From NCBI RefSeq assembly GCF_007197885.1, contig NZ_VKKG01000001.1:642334-706333 (forward strand): DNA of 64,000 nucleotides. Direction: 5' to 3'. Numbering within the stretch: the first letter of the stretch is position 1; the number at the start of each line of letters is the position of its first letter. The notes beneath the pieces were generated by a model. The model saw only the letters and a program-made list of their open reading frames with translations. It did no database searches and was not told the origin of the DNA. Shown here in pieces: positions 1-8,106 of this stretch. A program made the position numbers and the translations under genes. This DNA is from Tessaracoccus rhinocerotis (GTDB lineage Bacteria; Actinomycetota; Actinomycetes; Propionibacteriales; Propionibacteriaceae).

Positions 1-458
1 ACACCGACCACTCCCCAGACCCCCTGCAACGCCACCGCGTGGCACCCGTCCGCCACCCCGTCGACGTGGAACTCTTCAACGAGGCCGCCGGGCTCCTGCG
101 CGGGCTGCGTGACTTCGCTGCCTTCTGCAAGCCCCGCGAGCGCGCCACCACCATCCGGGACCTGCGCGAGGTCTCGGCCACCCGGACCAGCGACGGCGTC
201 GTCGAGGTGCACCTGCTGGCGGATGCGTTCTGCCACTCGATGGTGCGCTCGGTGGTGGGGGCGCTGACGGCCGTGGCCGGAAGGCGTCGCAGCATGGAGT
301 GGTTGGCCGATGCCAGCGCAAGCACCACCCGCCACAACGAGATCCTCGTGATGCCCGCGCGAGGGCTCACGCTGGAGGAGGTCGGCTACCCCGCCGACGA
401 CGAACTCGCCGTCCGCGCCGAGCAGGCGCGGGCCGTGCGGACCCTGGAGGACCGATGA
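1..458 (+). CDS. truA: tRNA pseudouridine synthase A, 3' part
   Basis: This is the C-terminal part of TruA, which converts uridines 38-40 of the tRNA anticodon stem-loop to pseudouridine. The frame is open from base 3 and the 5' end, including the catalytic Asp, lies outside the window. The segment DFAAFCKP and the later DAFCHSMVRSVVGAL are the hallmark TruA C-terminal motifs. In most bacteria truA follows rplQ directly; here rplQ is about 10 kb away and on the other strand. The stop overlaps the ATG of the next gene (ATGA), so the two are probably translationally coupled. Confidence 0.93.
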   Translation, partial: TDHSPDPLQRHRVAPVRHPVDVELFNEAAGLLRGLRDFAAFCKPRERATTIRDLREVSATRTSDGVVEVHLLADAFCHSMVRSVVGALTAVAGRRRSMEWLADASASTTRHNEILVMPARGLTLEEVGYPADDELAVRAEQARAVRTLEDR

Positions 459-1060
459 GCCACTACTTCACCAACGACGCAGGCCCGATGGTCACCCGCG
501 AGGTGGACGCGACGATCTTCGGCATCGACCACACGTTCACCACCGCCAACGGGGTCTTCTCAGGCAGCCGGCTGGACCTGGGCACCAGCGTGCTGCTGCG
601 CACCGTCGCACCGCCCCAGGAGGGTCACGTGCTCGACCTGGGTTGCGGTTTCGGGCCGATCGCAGTTGGGGTGGCCGCCGCGTCCCCCGGGGTCACCGTC
701 GACGCCGTCGACGTGAACGAACGCGCCCTGCTCCTCACCGAGCGCAACGCCGAGGCCGCTGGGGTGGCCGCGCGCGTGGCGGCCAGGCTCCCCCACGAAG
801 TCGGGGAGAGGACCACCTACGACCAGATCTGGTCCAACCCGCCCATCCGGATCGGCAAGGAGGCCTTGCACGACCTGCTGCTGCACTGGCTCCCCCGGCT
901 CAAGCCGGAGGGAACGGCCTGGCTCGTGGTCAGCAAGAACCTCGGCGCCGACTCGCTCGCCGTCTGGCTGACCGAGCAGGGTTGGCCAACAGCGAAACTG
1001 GCCTCGGCCAAGGGGTTCCGCATCCTGAAGACCACGCACCGTTTGGACCCGGATGCCTAG
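455..1060 (+). CDS. RsmC-like class I SAM-dependent methyltransferase
   Basis: The product is 201 aa. Residues 61-67 (DLGCGFG) form the SAM-binding motif I and residues 128-130 (NPP, inside SNPPIRIGK) form the catalytic motif of N-methyltransferases that act on guanine N2. This combination is typical of the RsmC/RsmD family, which methylates 16S rRNA. The protein is about the size of a single RsmC catalytic domain and lacks the N-terminal pseudo-domain of enterobacterial RsmC. The ATG is chosen because it overlaps the truA stop codon. Both neighbours concern RNA modification, which fits an rRNA or tRNA target. The exact target base cannot be read from the sequence. Confidence 0.85.
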   Translation: MSHYFTNDAGPMVTREVDATIFGIDHTFTTANGVFSGSRLDLGTSVLLRTVAPPQEGHVLDLGCGFGPIAVGVAAASPGVTVDAVDVNERALLLTERNAEAAGVAARVAARLPHEVGERTTYDQIWSNPPIRIGKEALHDLLLHWLPRLKPEGTAWLVVSKNLGADSLAVWLTEQGWPTAKLASAKGFRILKTTHRLDPDA

Positions 1061-1115
1061 GATGGGCAGGGAACGCGCGGTGACACCGCGGAACGACGGA
1101 GAAGGGACAAGCAAA

Positions 1116-1730
1116 GTGAACTACACACTGCCGGATCTGGACTACGACTACGGTGCGCTCGCGCCGCACATCGCCCCCGAGATCATGGAGCTGCACCACA
1201 GCAAGCACCATGCCACCTACGTCAAGGGCGCCAACACCGCCCTCGAGCAGCTGGCCGAGGCCCGCGCCAACGGCGCCCTCGGCAACGTCAACAAGCTGGA
1301 AAAGGACCTGGCCTTCCACCTCGGCGGCCACATCAACCACTCCGTGTTCTGGAAGAACATGTCCCCGGACGGCGGTGGCCGCCCCGAGGGTGAGGTCGCT
1401 GCAGCCATCGACGAGTTCTTCGGCGGCTTCGACGCCTTCCAGGCCCACTTCAACGCCGTCGCCAACGGCGTGCAGGGCTCCGGCTGGTCCATGCTCGTCT
1501 GGGACACCTTGGGCCAGCGCCTCAACGTGAACCAGCTGTTCGACCAGCAGGGCAACCTGCCGTCGGGGCAGATCTCGCTGCTCCAGCTCGACATGTGGGA
1601 GCACGCCTACTACCTGCAGTACAAGAACGTGAAGGGCGACTACGTCGATGCGTGGTGGAACGTCGTGAACTGGAACGACGTCGCCGAGCGCCTCACCAAG
1701 GCGAAGGCAGCCTCCGCAGCCCTCGCCTGA
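1116..1730 (+). CDS. sodA: Superoxide dismutase, Fe/Mn family
   Basis: The product is a 204-aa cytosolic enzyme converting superoxide to oxygen and hydrogen peroxide. Metal ligands are visible as H27 (ELHHSKHH), H75 (HINHSVFW), D159 and H163 ([11 protein letters not shown]). A GTG start at 1116 is preferred over the upstream in-frame codon at 1053, because it is preceded by a purine-rich site (GGAGAAGGG, 1098-1106) and gives the family N-terminus [14 protein letters not shown]. The enzyme of Propionibacterium freudenreichii in this family works with Fe or Mn, so the metal is left open. A strong hairpin follows the gene. Confidence 0.96.
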   Translation: MNYTLPDLDYDYGALAPHIAPEIMELHHSKHHATYVKGANTALEQLAEARANGALGNVNKLEKDLAFHLGGHINHSVFWKNMSPDGGGRPEGEVAAAIDEFFGGFDAFQAHFNAVANGVQGSGWSMLVWDTLGQRLNVNQLFDQQGNLPSGQISLLQLDMWEHAYYLQYKNVKGDYVDAWWNVVNWNDVAERLTKAKAASAALA

Positions 1731-1747
1731 CTCAGTCGAGAGTCCAA

Positions 1748-1786
1748 CCGGCCCCGGTCCATCACGGACCGGGGCCGGCTTGTCTC
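1748..1786 (+). terminator. Bidirectional terminator-like hairpin after sodA
   Basis: A perfect 13-bp GC stem (1748-1760 with 1766-1778, loop ATCAC) is followed by CTTGTCT. It lies between convergent sodA and the repeat-protein locus and could serve both. Confidence 0.8.
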
Positions 1787-1811
1787 ACGGGGCCGACGCC
1801 ACCTCAGCGGG

Positions 1812-3793
1812 TCACTCGTCAGCCTCGACGGTGGGTACCTCCTCGGGCTCGAGCGAGGGCGTCGACTCAGGCGTGGGCGTCGACTCAGGCTCCGGCGTCG
1901 GTTCTGGCGTGGGCGTCGACTCAGGCGTGGGCGTCGACTCAGGCTCTGGCGTCGGCTCCGGCGTCGGTTCCGGCGTGGGCGTCGGCTCCGGCGTCGGTTC
2001 CGGCGTGGGCGTCGTCGGCTCAGGCGTGGGCGTGGGCTTCGGCTCGGGCGTGGGCGTCGGCTCCGGCGTCGGCTCGGGCAGCGTGCTGGCCGTGATGCTG
2101 CTGACGTCGGAGTAGTGACGCACTCCGTCGACGATCCGGTACGCACGTGCACTGAGCACGTACTCGGTGCCGGGCTGCAGGCCGGAGAACTTGAAGCCGG
2201 GGTCGGGATCGTCACAGGGCGCCGTCATGAAGCCACCGTGGTCGTACCAGTCGGCGAACGACCCACCCAGGAACTCGTAGCCGATGTCGGGGTTGCACAC
2301 CCCGTTGGACTCCGGCGCGCGGTCCACGACGATGCTGATCGTCGTGGTCGTCCGGTTGACGGGACCGCGCATCGGGGGCGGAGATGATCGCCGGCTCCCC
2401 GGTCGGGGTGGGCGACGGCGAGGCCGTGGGTTCACCCGTGGGCCTGGGAGTGGGCGACGGCGTGGGGTCGGTGCCCGCTTCGCCCAGGGCGGTGGCCGTG
2501 AGTGAGGACGCCGACGAGAACTGAGCCTTCACGCCATCTACGAGTCGGTAGGCGCGGACCTGCAGGTCGTAGGTGGTGCCGTGCGAGAGTCCGGAGAACT
2601 TGTAGCCCGGGTCCGGGTTCGTGCATGCACTGCCGCTGAAGCCTCCGGCGTCGACCCAGCCGGCGCCGCGGTTGAACTCGTACCCGATGTCGGCCTGGCA
2701 GACGCCGTCGGACTCGGCCGGACGGACGAACCGCACGCTGATGGTGGTGAGCGTCCGGTTGGTCGGTCCGTGGATACCCGGCGCGGACAGGGCGTTCGGG
2801 TCGGCCGTCGGCTCGGGGCTCGGGTCGGGGGTTGGCTCCCCTGTCGGTTCGCCGGTGGGCGTGGCAGTCGGTTCCGGAGTGGGAGTCGGTTCGGCAGTGG
2901 GTGTCGGGGTCGGCTCCGGCGCGGCATCGCCCAGGGTGGTGCCGCTGATGCTGGCGACCGGCGAGTACTCGGCCTTCACGCCGTCGACCACCAGGTACGC
3001 GCGAATACTCAGCTCGTAGTTGGTCCCGGAGGCCAGTGCCTTGAACTTGTAGCCGGGATCGGGGTTGTCGCAGGCGTTGCCGCTGAAGGTTCCCGCGTCC
3101 GTCCAGGTGGCGCCGTGGCTGAACTCGTAGCCGATGTCGGCGCGACAGACGCCGAGCGACTCCGCGACCCGGTCGAAGCGCACGCTGATGGTGCTGGTGG
3201 TCCGGTTCGTCGGACCGTGCAGCCGTGGCGCCGAAAGGCCCGCCGGGTCCGGAGAGGCGGTGGGGGTCGGCTCAGCCGTCGGATCCCCCGTCGGCTCGGG
3301 CGTGGGCGTCGGCTCCGGCGTGGGCGTCGGCTCTGGAGTCCTCCCCCAAGGTGGTCCCCGTGAGCGTGCTCGGCTGCGAGAAGTCCACCTTGGCACCGTC
3401 GACGAGGCGGTAGGCGCGCACGCTCAACCGGTAGGTGGTCCCGGAAGCGAGGTTCTTGAACTTGTAACCCGGGTCCGGGTTGTCGCACGCGTTGCCGCCG
3501 AACATCCCGCCCTCAAGCCAGCCGGAACCGCTGTTGAACTCGTAGCCGATGTCCGTCTGGCAGGTCCCTGCGGACTCCACGACCCTGTCGAAGCGCAAAC
3601 TGATGGTGCTTGTCGTCCGGTTGGTCGGTCCGTACAGCGTCACGGCGGTCAGCTCTGCGGCACTGGCCGTGTGCGGTGTCATCGCCAGCCAACTGACGGC
3701 CAGCGCGAGTGCGGCGATGATTCCCAGCAGCGTTCGCCCCATGGCCGTTCCCCGGCCCGATGGGCATGCATACTTCCCAGCGATGTCGTTCAT
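1812..3793 (-). pseudogene. Secreted four-repeat (FN3-like) PT-linker protein, broken by two frameshifts
   Basis: Read across two frame changes, the locus encodes a secreted protein. A signal peptide begins at ATG 3793 (or at ATG 3742, MGRTLLGIIAALALAV) and ends ...TASA. Four repeats of about 100 aa follow, each carrying GPTNRT or GPVNRT near the start, DIGYEF, a pair of cysteines, DPGYKF or DPGFKF, and VRAYRLVDG or variants. The repeats look like beta-sandwich, FN3-like modules. They are joined by PT-rich linkers (TPEPTP), and the protein ends in about 90 residues of such linker without a sorting signal or membrane anchor. The reading frame breaks at C5 3343-3347 and G5 2374-2378; removing one base from each run restores a continuous frame. 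It is therefore either a pseudogene, a phase-variable gene or an assembly artefact. The function is unknown; a cell-surface or matrix role is likely. Confidence 0.75.
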
Positions 3794-3823
3794 GGTTCCC
3801 CCGATCCGTCGACACCTGCGCAG

Positions 3824-3852
3824 AGTCTTTACCCAAGCGATCCTCCTGTCAA
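3824..3852 (-). promoter_or_regulatory. Promoter of the repeat protein
   Basis: On the minus strand, TTGACA (3852-3847) is separated by 17 nt from AAGACT (3829-3824). It is about 30 nt upstream of the ATG at 3793. Confidence 0.6.
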
Positions 3853-3878
3853 CGTCCCTTGCCGTCGTGGACCCGGCA

Positions 3879-3884
3879 TAGGCT
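3879..3884 (+). promoter_or_regulatory. -10 box of a leaderless transcript (TAGGCT)
   Basis: TAGGCT lies 6 nt before the ATG at 3891, so transcription should begin at or next to the start codon. No Shine-Dalgarno sequence is visible. Confidence 0.6.
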
Positions 3885-3890
3885 GGCCAC

Positions 3891-4952
3891 ATGGCGCTGA
3901 GCACGGAACGACACACTGACCACCTCGAGTTCGGACTGCACACCTTCGGTGACATCACCAACGGTCCCGACGGCGAGCGGCTGCCGCACCCGCAGGTGCT
4001 GCGGAACCTGGTGGAGGAGGGCGTCCTGGCCGACAGGGTGGGCGTCGACGTCATCGGCATCGGAGAGCACCACCGTGCCGACTTCGCGGTCTCCGCCCCC
4101 GACGTCGTGCTCTCGGCCATCGCGGCCCGCACCAGCAACATCAAGCTGATCTCGGCCGTGACCGTGCTGTCCTCGGACGACCCGATCCGGGTGTACCAGC
4201 GGTTCGCCACCATCGACGGCATCTCCTCGGGCCGTGCGGAGGTCTCTCTGGGACGGGGCTCGTTCATCGAGTCCTTCCCACTGTTCGGCCACGACCTGTC
4301 CGACTACGAGGACCTGTTCAACGAGAAGCTCGACCTCTTCGCGGCCCTGCGCGCAGAGGACGCGGTCACGTGGTCCGGGCAGACCCGGCCCCCGCTCACC
4401 GAGCAGCGCGTCTTCCCCACCACCGACCACGAGTTCGGGCTGCCCACCTGGGTGGCCGTTGGTGGCACCCCTGCATCCGTCGTCCGGGCTGCGAAGTACG
4501 GGCTCGGCCTGGAACTGGCGATCATCGGCGGGGCCCCCTCGAGGTTCCAGCCGTTCACGGAGTTGTTCCACAAGGCGCTGGCGCAGTTCGGGCACGGCGA
4601 GCGCCGCATCGCCGTCCACTCCCACGGCTTCGTGGCCGAGACCGACGACGAGGCGGCGGACCTCTACTGGCCGCACTACGCCGAGAACATGACGCGCATC
4701 GGCCGGGAACGCGGCTGGCCGCCGGCGAGCCGCGCCCAGTTCGAACAGGAGATCCACCACGGCGCCCTCCACCTCGGCTCGCCGGAGACCGTGGCACGCA
4801 AGATCGCCACGACGGTCAGGGAGCTGGGCGCGACCCGATTCGGCATGAAGTACGGCGCCGGGACGCTCCCCCACGAGGACATGATGCGCAGCATCGAGCT
4901 CTACGGCACGAGGGTGAAACCACTGGTGCTGGAACTCCTCGCCGAGGACTGA
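3891..4952 (+). CDS. Luciferase-like (LLM class) flavin-dependent oxidoreductase
   Basis: The product is 353 aa. The start (residues 13-20, LEFGLHTF), the EHHRADF segment, the central LGRGSFIESFPLFG stretch and the late TVARKIA segment are characteristic of bacterial-luciferase-like TIM-barrel monooxygenases that use FMNH2 or F420. Substrates in this family range from alkanals to xenobiotics and cannot be assigned here. No signal peptide is present, so it is cytosolic. The gene stands alone, convergent with the histidine kinase 12 bp away, and appears to be translated from a leaderless mRNA. Confidence 0.85.
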   Translation: MALSTERHTDHLEFGLHTFGDITNGPDGERLPHPQVLRNLVEEGVLADRVGVDVIGIGEHHRADFAVSAPDVVLSAIAARTSNIKLISAVTVLSSDDPIRVYQRFATIDGISSGRAEVSLGRGSFIESFPLFGHDLSDYEDLFNEKLDLFAALRAEDAVTWSGQTRPPLTEQRVFPTTDHEFGLPTWVAVGGTPASVVRAAKYGLGLELAIIGGAPSRFQPFTELFHKALAQFGHGERRIAVHSHGFVAETDDEAADLYWPHYAENMTRIGRERGWPPASRAQFEQEIHHGALHLGSPETVARKIATTVRELGATRFGMKYGAGTLPHEDMMRSIELYGTRVKPLVLELLAED

Positions 4953-4964
4953 TCGAGCCCGACC

Positions 4965-6059
4965 TCAGTTGGCGGGTGTCTGCGCCCGCGACGGCATGGG
5001 CAGCACGACCTCGCAGATCCACATCCCGTCGACCTCCTTGGAGTGCACGCTCCCCCCGAGGGTTGAAGCCCGCTCCTTCATCGCCCGCAGCCCCAGCCGC
5101 GTCGGGGATCCGGTGCCGCCCCGGCCCGGCAGGTTGGAGACCATCATCTCCAACGCGTCGGCCGTGCGTTCGACGGTCACCAGGCAGGGCGCCTGGGCGG
5201 AGCCGTGCTTGGCGACGTTGTGCAGCGCCTCCTGCAGGATGCGGCCGGCAGCCGTGTCGACGCCCGGGGCCAACTCGCCCACGAGCGCCGCACGTGCCTG
5301 CACCGTGAACCCGAGCGAGCGCAGTTCGTGCGTGCCGGACTTGAGGGCGGACTCGAGCGAGATCTCCGGAACGGTGTTGCGGTTGGCACCGCCAAGCAGG
5401 CGGGCGACCTCCCGGACGGCTTGGTTCGCCGAGCGGGCACGCTCGGCGAGCGACTCCAGTTGCTCGGGTGAAGCCGTCCCGGAGTGGTTGGCCGCCTCCG
5501 CCTGCATCACCAACATCGACAGGTCCCGACAGACGGAGTCGTGCAGTTCGAGTGCCAGTTCCAGCTGCTGGCGGCGGTACCTGGCGGCGAGTCGCGCCGC
5601 CTCATTGCGGGAGGCGGCCCGCATGCCGAGGCCGATGCCCCAGATGATGGCGTACAGGACGAGCCAGGTCAGGACGATGCCGAAGGGGTCCGCCTGGTCA
5701 CCCGCGAGCCTGAAGCTGGTGATCCAGCCGACCCCGACGTTGATCGCGGTGACGATCACGGCCAGCGGGATTTTGTCACGCCGGATCGCCGTCAGTGCGG
5801 GAAGCATCAGGAGGTAGGTGGACACACCGGCGGAGACCGGGTCGACGGTGAGCAGCAGGACCGAGACGGCGAGCGCGGCGGCGATCCCGATCCGCAGCCA
5901 CCTCAGGGTGAGTAGGACCGCCGCCAGCGCGGCCAGGTCCACGACGACGCTGGCGACAGGAATGCGCCCACTGAGTCCGGCCTGGAGCGAGAGCGCGGTG
6001 ATCAGGGCGGCGACGACGATCTCGACCCACCCCCCACGCAGCTGCCGCAGGCTGTTCAC
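4965..6059 (-). CDS. Orphan membrane histidine kinase, NarL-partner (HisKA_3) type
   Basis: The 364-aa product has five or six membrane segments within residues 11-150, a short linker, the phospho-acceptor helix ALELHDSVCRDL with H173, and a HATPase_c domain (N-box around LQEALHNVAKHG 275-286, G2 region GLRAMKER 323-330). This architecture belongs to kinases that phosphorylate NarL/LuxR-type response regulators. No response regulator is encoded next to it, which is unusual because these pairs are normally adjacent. The GTG start is chosen because TAGACT lies exactly 7 nt upstream. A divergently transcribed small secreted peptide gene begins 121 bp away and is a possible signal or target. Confidence 0.87.
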   Translation of the reverse strand: MNSLRQLRGGWVEIVVAALITALSLQAGLSGRIPVASVVVDLAALAAVLLTLRWLRIGIAAALAVSVLLLTVDPVSAGVSTYLLMLPALTAIRRDKIPLAVIVTAINVGVGWITSFRLAGDQADPFGIVLTWLVLYAIIWGIGLGMRAASRNEAARLAARYRRQQLELALELHDSVCRDLSMLVMQAEAANHSGTASPEQLESLAERARSANQAVREVARLLGGANRNTVPEISLESALKSGTHELRSLGFTVQARAALVGELAPGVDTAAGRILQEALHNVAKHGSAQAPCLVTVERTADALEMMVSNLPGRGGTGSPTRLGLRAMKERASTLGGSVHSKEVDGMWICEVVLPMPSRAQTPAN

Positions 6060-6066
6060 GGGGCCA

Positions 6067-6072
6067 AGTCTA
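6067..6072 (-). promoter_or_regulatory. -10 box of a leaderless transcript (TAGACT) for the kinase
   Basis: On the minus strand TAGACT ends 7 nt before the GTG at 6059. Transcription would begin at the start codon. Confidence 0.6.
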
Positions 6073-6180
6073 GGGTCAACACGTCGGAAAAGCCCGGAAT
6101 GTTCACGGACGTCACCGGCTGGTCGGGAGCAATACACGATTCTCGTGGAAGTTGTTGGTTTCTCAGGGCACACTGGAGGG

Positions 6181-6333
6181 GTGAAGACACTCATTGTTGG
6201 TGTAGCTCTGACCCTCGTCGGCTCACTCTCGCCCGCCCCTGCCGCGGCGGCGATACAGGGTGACATCGTCCGGCCGCAGGGTTGGTGTCAGGTGATTCCG
6301 TGGATGCCCATGTGTCCACCGATGAACCGGTGA
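6181..6333 (+). CDS. Small secreted two-cysteine peptide
   Basis: This 50-aa open frame begins at GTG 6181. Residues 1-24 form a good signal peptide (VKTLIVGVALTLVGSL then APAAAA). The predicted mature part is about 26 residues, rich in Pro, Trp and Met, with two cysteines (WCQVIPWMPMC) that could form one disulfide. The start is directly preceded by GGAGGG and, further up, by CACACT, so initiation could be leaderless or by an unusually close ribosome site. I recognise no family. Its position, divergent from an orphan histidine kinase, suggests a signalling peptide or a small bacteriocin-like product, but this is inference. Reality as a gene rests on the signal peptide and position. Confidence 0.5.
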   Translation: MKTLIVGVALTLVGSLSPAPAAAAIQGDIVRPQGWCQVIPWMPMCPPMNR

Positions 6334-6355
6334 GGCGGACGAACTCGTCCGCCGT

Positions 6356-6961
6356 TCAGTCACGCCGCCGGTAGATCCACGGCGCGACATCCCGGCCGGT
6401 CAGCCATGCCCGCCACACGCCGAACGTGATGAACGGGACCAGGCCCAGGCCAACGGTGTAGGGCGTGCTGCGCCTGTACGCCAGTTCCTCGCTAACCGGC
6501 ACGAAGCCAACCTCGCCCAGTCTGTTCGTGCTGCGCGACGCGCACGCATCCAGCCAACGCCCCTCCAGATTCACCTTCACCCAACTGTGGCTCGAGTAGA
6601 ACCACGGGTGGCGCCAGCCCCGGACCCGTGCGGCGTGCACGCGCCGGACCTCGAAGCCGAGGGCACGCAGCACCTGGGCCAGGATCGCGTTGTACTGGTG
6701 CGACCAGCCACGACCGTTGGCCAGTGCGGTCTCCGGCGACTCCCACAGGTGCCACACGGAGTGCTGGGGGAAGCCCTCGTTGACGGCGGCGATCGCGGCG
6801 TCGGCCAGTTCCCGTCCCTCCAGGCCGGATGACCGCAGCCGGGCCAGGATGCCGCCGAGACTCCGATCGGGGCCGCTCCGCCCCGGCCGGGGGGCGCCCG
6901 CGATCCCGCCCGCCACCGCGACACCGGCGAGCACCGCCAGGTCGGTCAACTTGATCCTCAT
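6356..6961 (-). CDS. Transglutaminase/arylamine N-acetyltransferase-like protein lacking the catalytic Cys
   Basis: The product is 201 aa, with a hydrophobic N-terminal segment (residues 5-22) that may anchor or export it. The core resembles the cysteine-protease-fold NAT/transglutaminase families: GRGWSHQYNAILAQVLRALG (83-102) aligns with the Cys-motif helix, H125 lies in SSHSWVKV, and D138 lies in GRWLDAC. The His and Asp of the triad are in place, but the expected Cys is Ser87. The ATG overlaps the stop of the upstream glycosyltransferase (ATGA) and has a GGAGG site 5 nt away, so the two are coupled. It may act on, or merely bind, a glycoconjugate or peptide made with that enzyme. The function is unproven. 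Confidence 0.6.
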   Translation of the reverse strand: MRIKLTDLAVLAGVAVAGGIAGAPRPGRSGPDRSLGGILARLRSSGLEGRELADAAIAAVNEGFPQHSVWHLWESPETALANGRGWSHQYNAILAQVLRALGFEVRRVHAARVRGWRHPWFYSSHSWVKVNLEGRWLDACASRSTNRLGEVGFVPVSEELAYRRSTPYTVGLGLVPFITFGVWRAWLTGRDVAPWIYRRRD

Positions 6962-8100
6962 GTCCGCCTCCTGCGTCGACTCTCGAACCCGCCCAGGGAC
7001 TGGTAGGGGGCCCGCTCGGCCAGTTCCTCGTGCAACGCCAGCATGCGCTCGACGGTGTGGGACCAGTTGTAGGCCTCGGCGCGGCGGCGCGCCGCGGCTC
7101 TCAAGTCCGGTCCCAGACGGGGCACGAGGGACTCGACGGCGTCGGCCAGGGCCGCCGGGTCCGGCGGTCCCTGCGCCCCCGAGTTCTCGTCGACCAGTTC
7201 GCTGGCCCCACCCCGGTTGGCGGTTACCACGGGGGTGCCGCAGGCCATCGCCTCCAGCACCGCGAGCCCGAAGGTCTCCGAGGGGCACACCGAGAGCGAG
7301 ACGTCGCTCCGGGCGAACCGCCCGGCTACCTCCTGCCGGCCGTCGACGAAGCCGTGGAAGAACACGGGCGCATCGCCGGCCAGAACGCGCAGCTCCTCGA
7401 GGTCCGGACCGGTGCCGTACACGTCCAGGCGGACCCGGCGTCCCCTCCGGTGCAACTCCACGGCGGTGGCCACGGCCAGTTGCGGGCTCTTCTCGTGGCT
7501 GAGCCTGCCGATGTAGCAGAGCTTCAGGACGCCGTCGTCAGCCGGTTCCCCCGCAGCCGGGTTGAAGGTCTCGAGGTCCACCCCGAGTGGCACCAACTCG
7601 AGTCTGGCGCCGATGCCGTCGAACTCCTCGGCAGCGAACCGGGAGGTGACCACCACGGCGTCGAACTCCTTCGCGAGGCGCCGGTTGAGGGCCCCCACCG
7701 TCGCCTCCACCCCGAGGCCCCTGCGCAGCCAGTCCGTCAGCATCTCGGAGAGCCGCTCGTGGCTGAACAGCACTGAGCCGACCCCACGCCGGGACGCCCA
7801 GCGGCCGGCCGGGGAGAGCGTCCACTTGTCCGAGACCTCGATCGAGTCCGGACGGAACCTTGCCAGCACGTCGAGGGCCCGCCAGGGCTTGAAGATCATC
7901 CGGTACTGCGGCGTCAGCCGCGGCGCGCGCACGAAGACGTGGATGCCGGACGACGTCTCCATCACCTCGTCCCGGGGTCCCGGTGAGACGAAGATCCGCT
8001 CGTGGCCCGCGTCGACGTACCCCTCGGCCAGCTTGTCGATGACCACCTTCATGCCTCCCGAGGTGGGTCCCACGAAGTTGGCCAGCTGGGCGATGCGCAT
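6958..8100 (-). CDS. GT4-family glycosyltransferase (PimC/mannosyltransferase-like)
   Basis: The product is 380 aa. The N-terminal Rossmann half contains GPTSGGMKVVIDKLAEGY, typical of GT-B enzymes. The C-terminal half carries LCYIGRLSHEKSP and the E-x7-E motif in SETFGLAVLEAMACGTPVV, which binds the sugar nucleotide. This is a GT4 retaining glycosyltransferase. The N-terminal pattern resembles actinobacterial mannosyltransferases acting on phosphatidylinositol mannosides, but the acceptor cannot be read. The gene lies 6 nt downstream of the ABC ATPase gene and overlaps the next gene, so it is the fourth member of a likely five-gene transcript. Confidence 0.85.
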   Translation of the reverse strand: MRIAQLANFVGPTSGGMKVVIDKLAEGYVDAGHERIFVSPGPRDEVMETSSGIHVFVRAPRLTPQYRMIFKPWRALDVLARFRPDSIEVSDKWTLSPAGRWASRRGVGSVLFSHERLSEMLTDWLRRGLGVEATVGALNRRLAKEFDAVVVTSRFAAEEFDGIGARLELVPLGVDLETFNPAAGEPADDGVLKLCYIGRLSHEKSPQLAVATAVELHRRGRRVRLDVYGTGPDLEELRVLAGDAPVFFHGFVDGRQEVAGRFARSDVSLSVCPSETFGLAVLEAMACGTPVVTANRGGASELVDENSGAQGPPDPAALADAVESLVPRLGPDLRAAARRRAEAYNWSHTVERMLALHEELAERAPYQSLGGFESRRRRRT

Positions 8101-8106
8101 GCTCGA

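Noticed and set aside
1855-2080. Tandem short repeats resembling a CRISPR or VNTR array
   Set aside because: The units (GGCGTGGGCGTCGACTCAG and similar) encode a PEPTPTPE linker on the minus strand and lack unique spacers. They are a protein low-complexity stretch.
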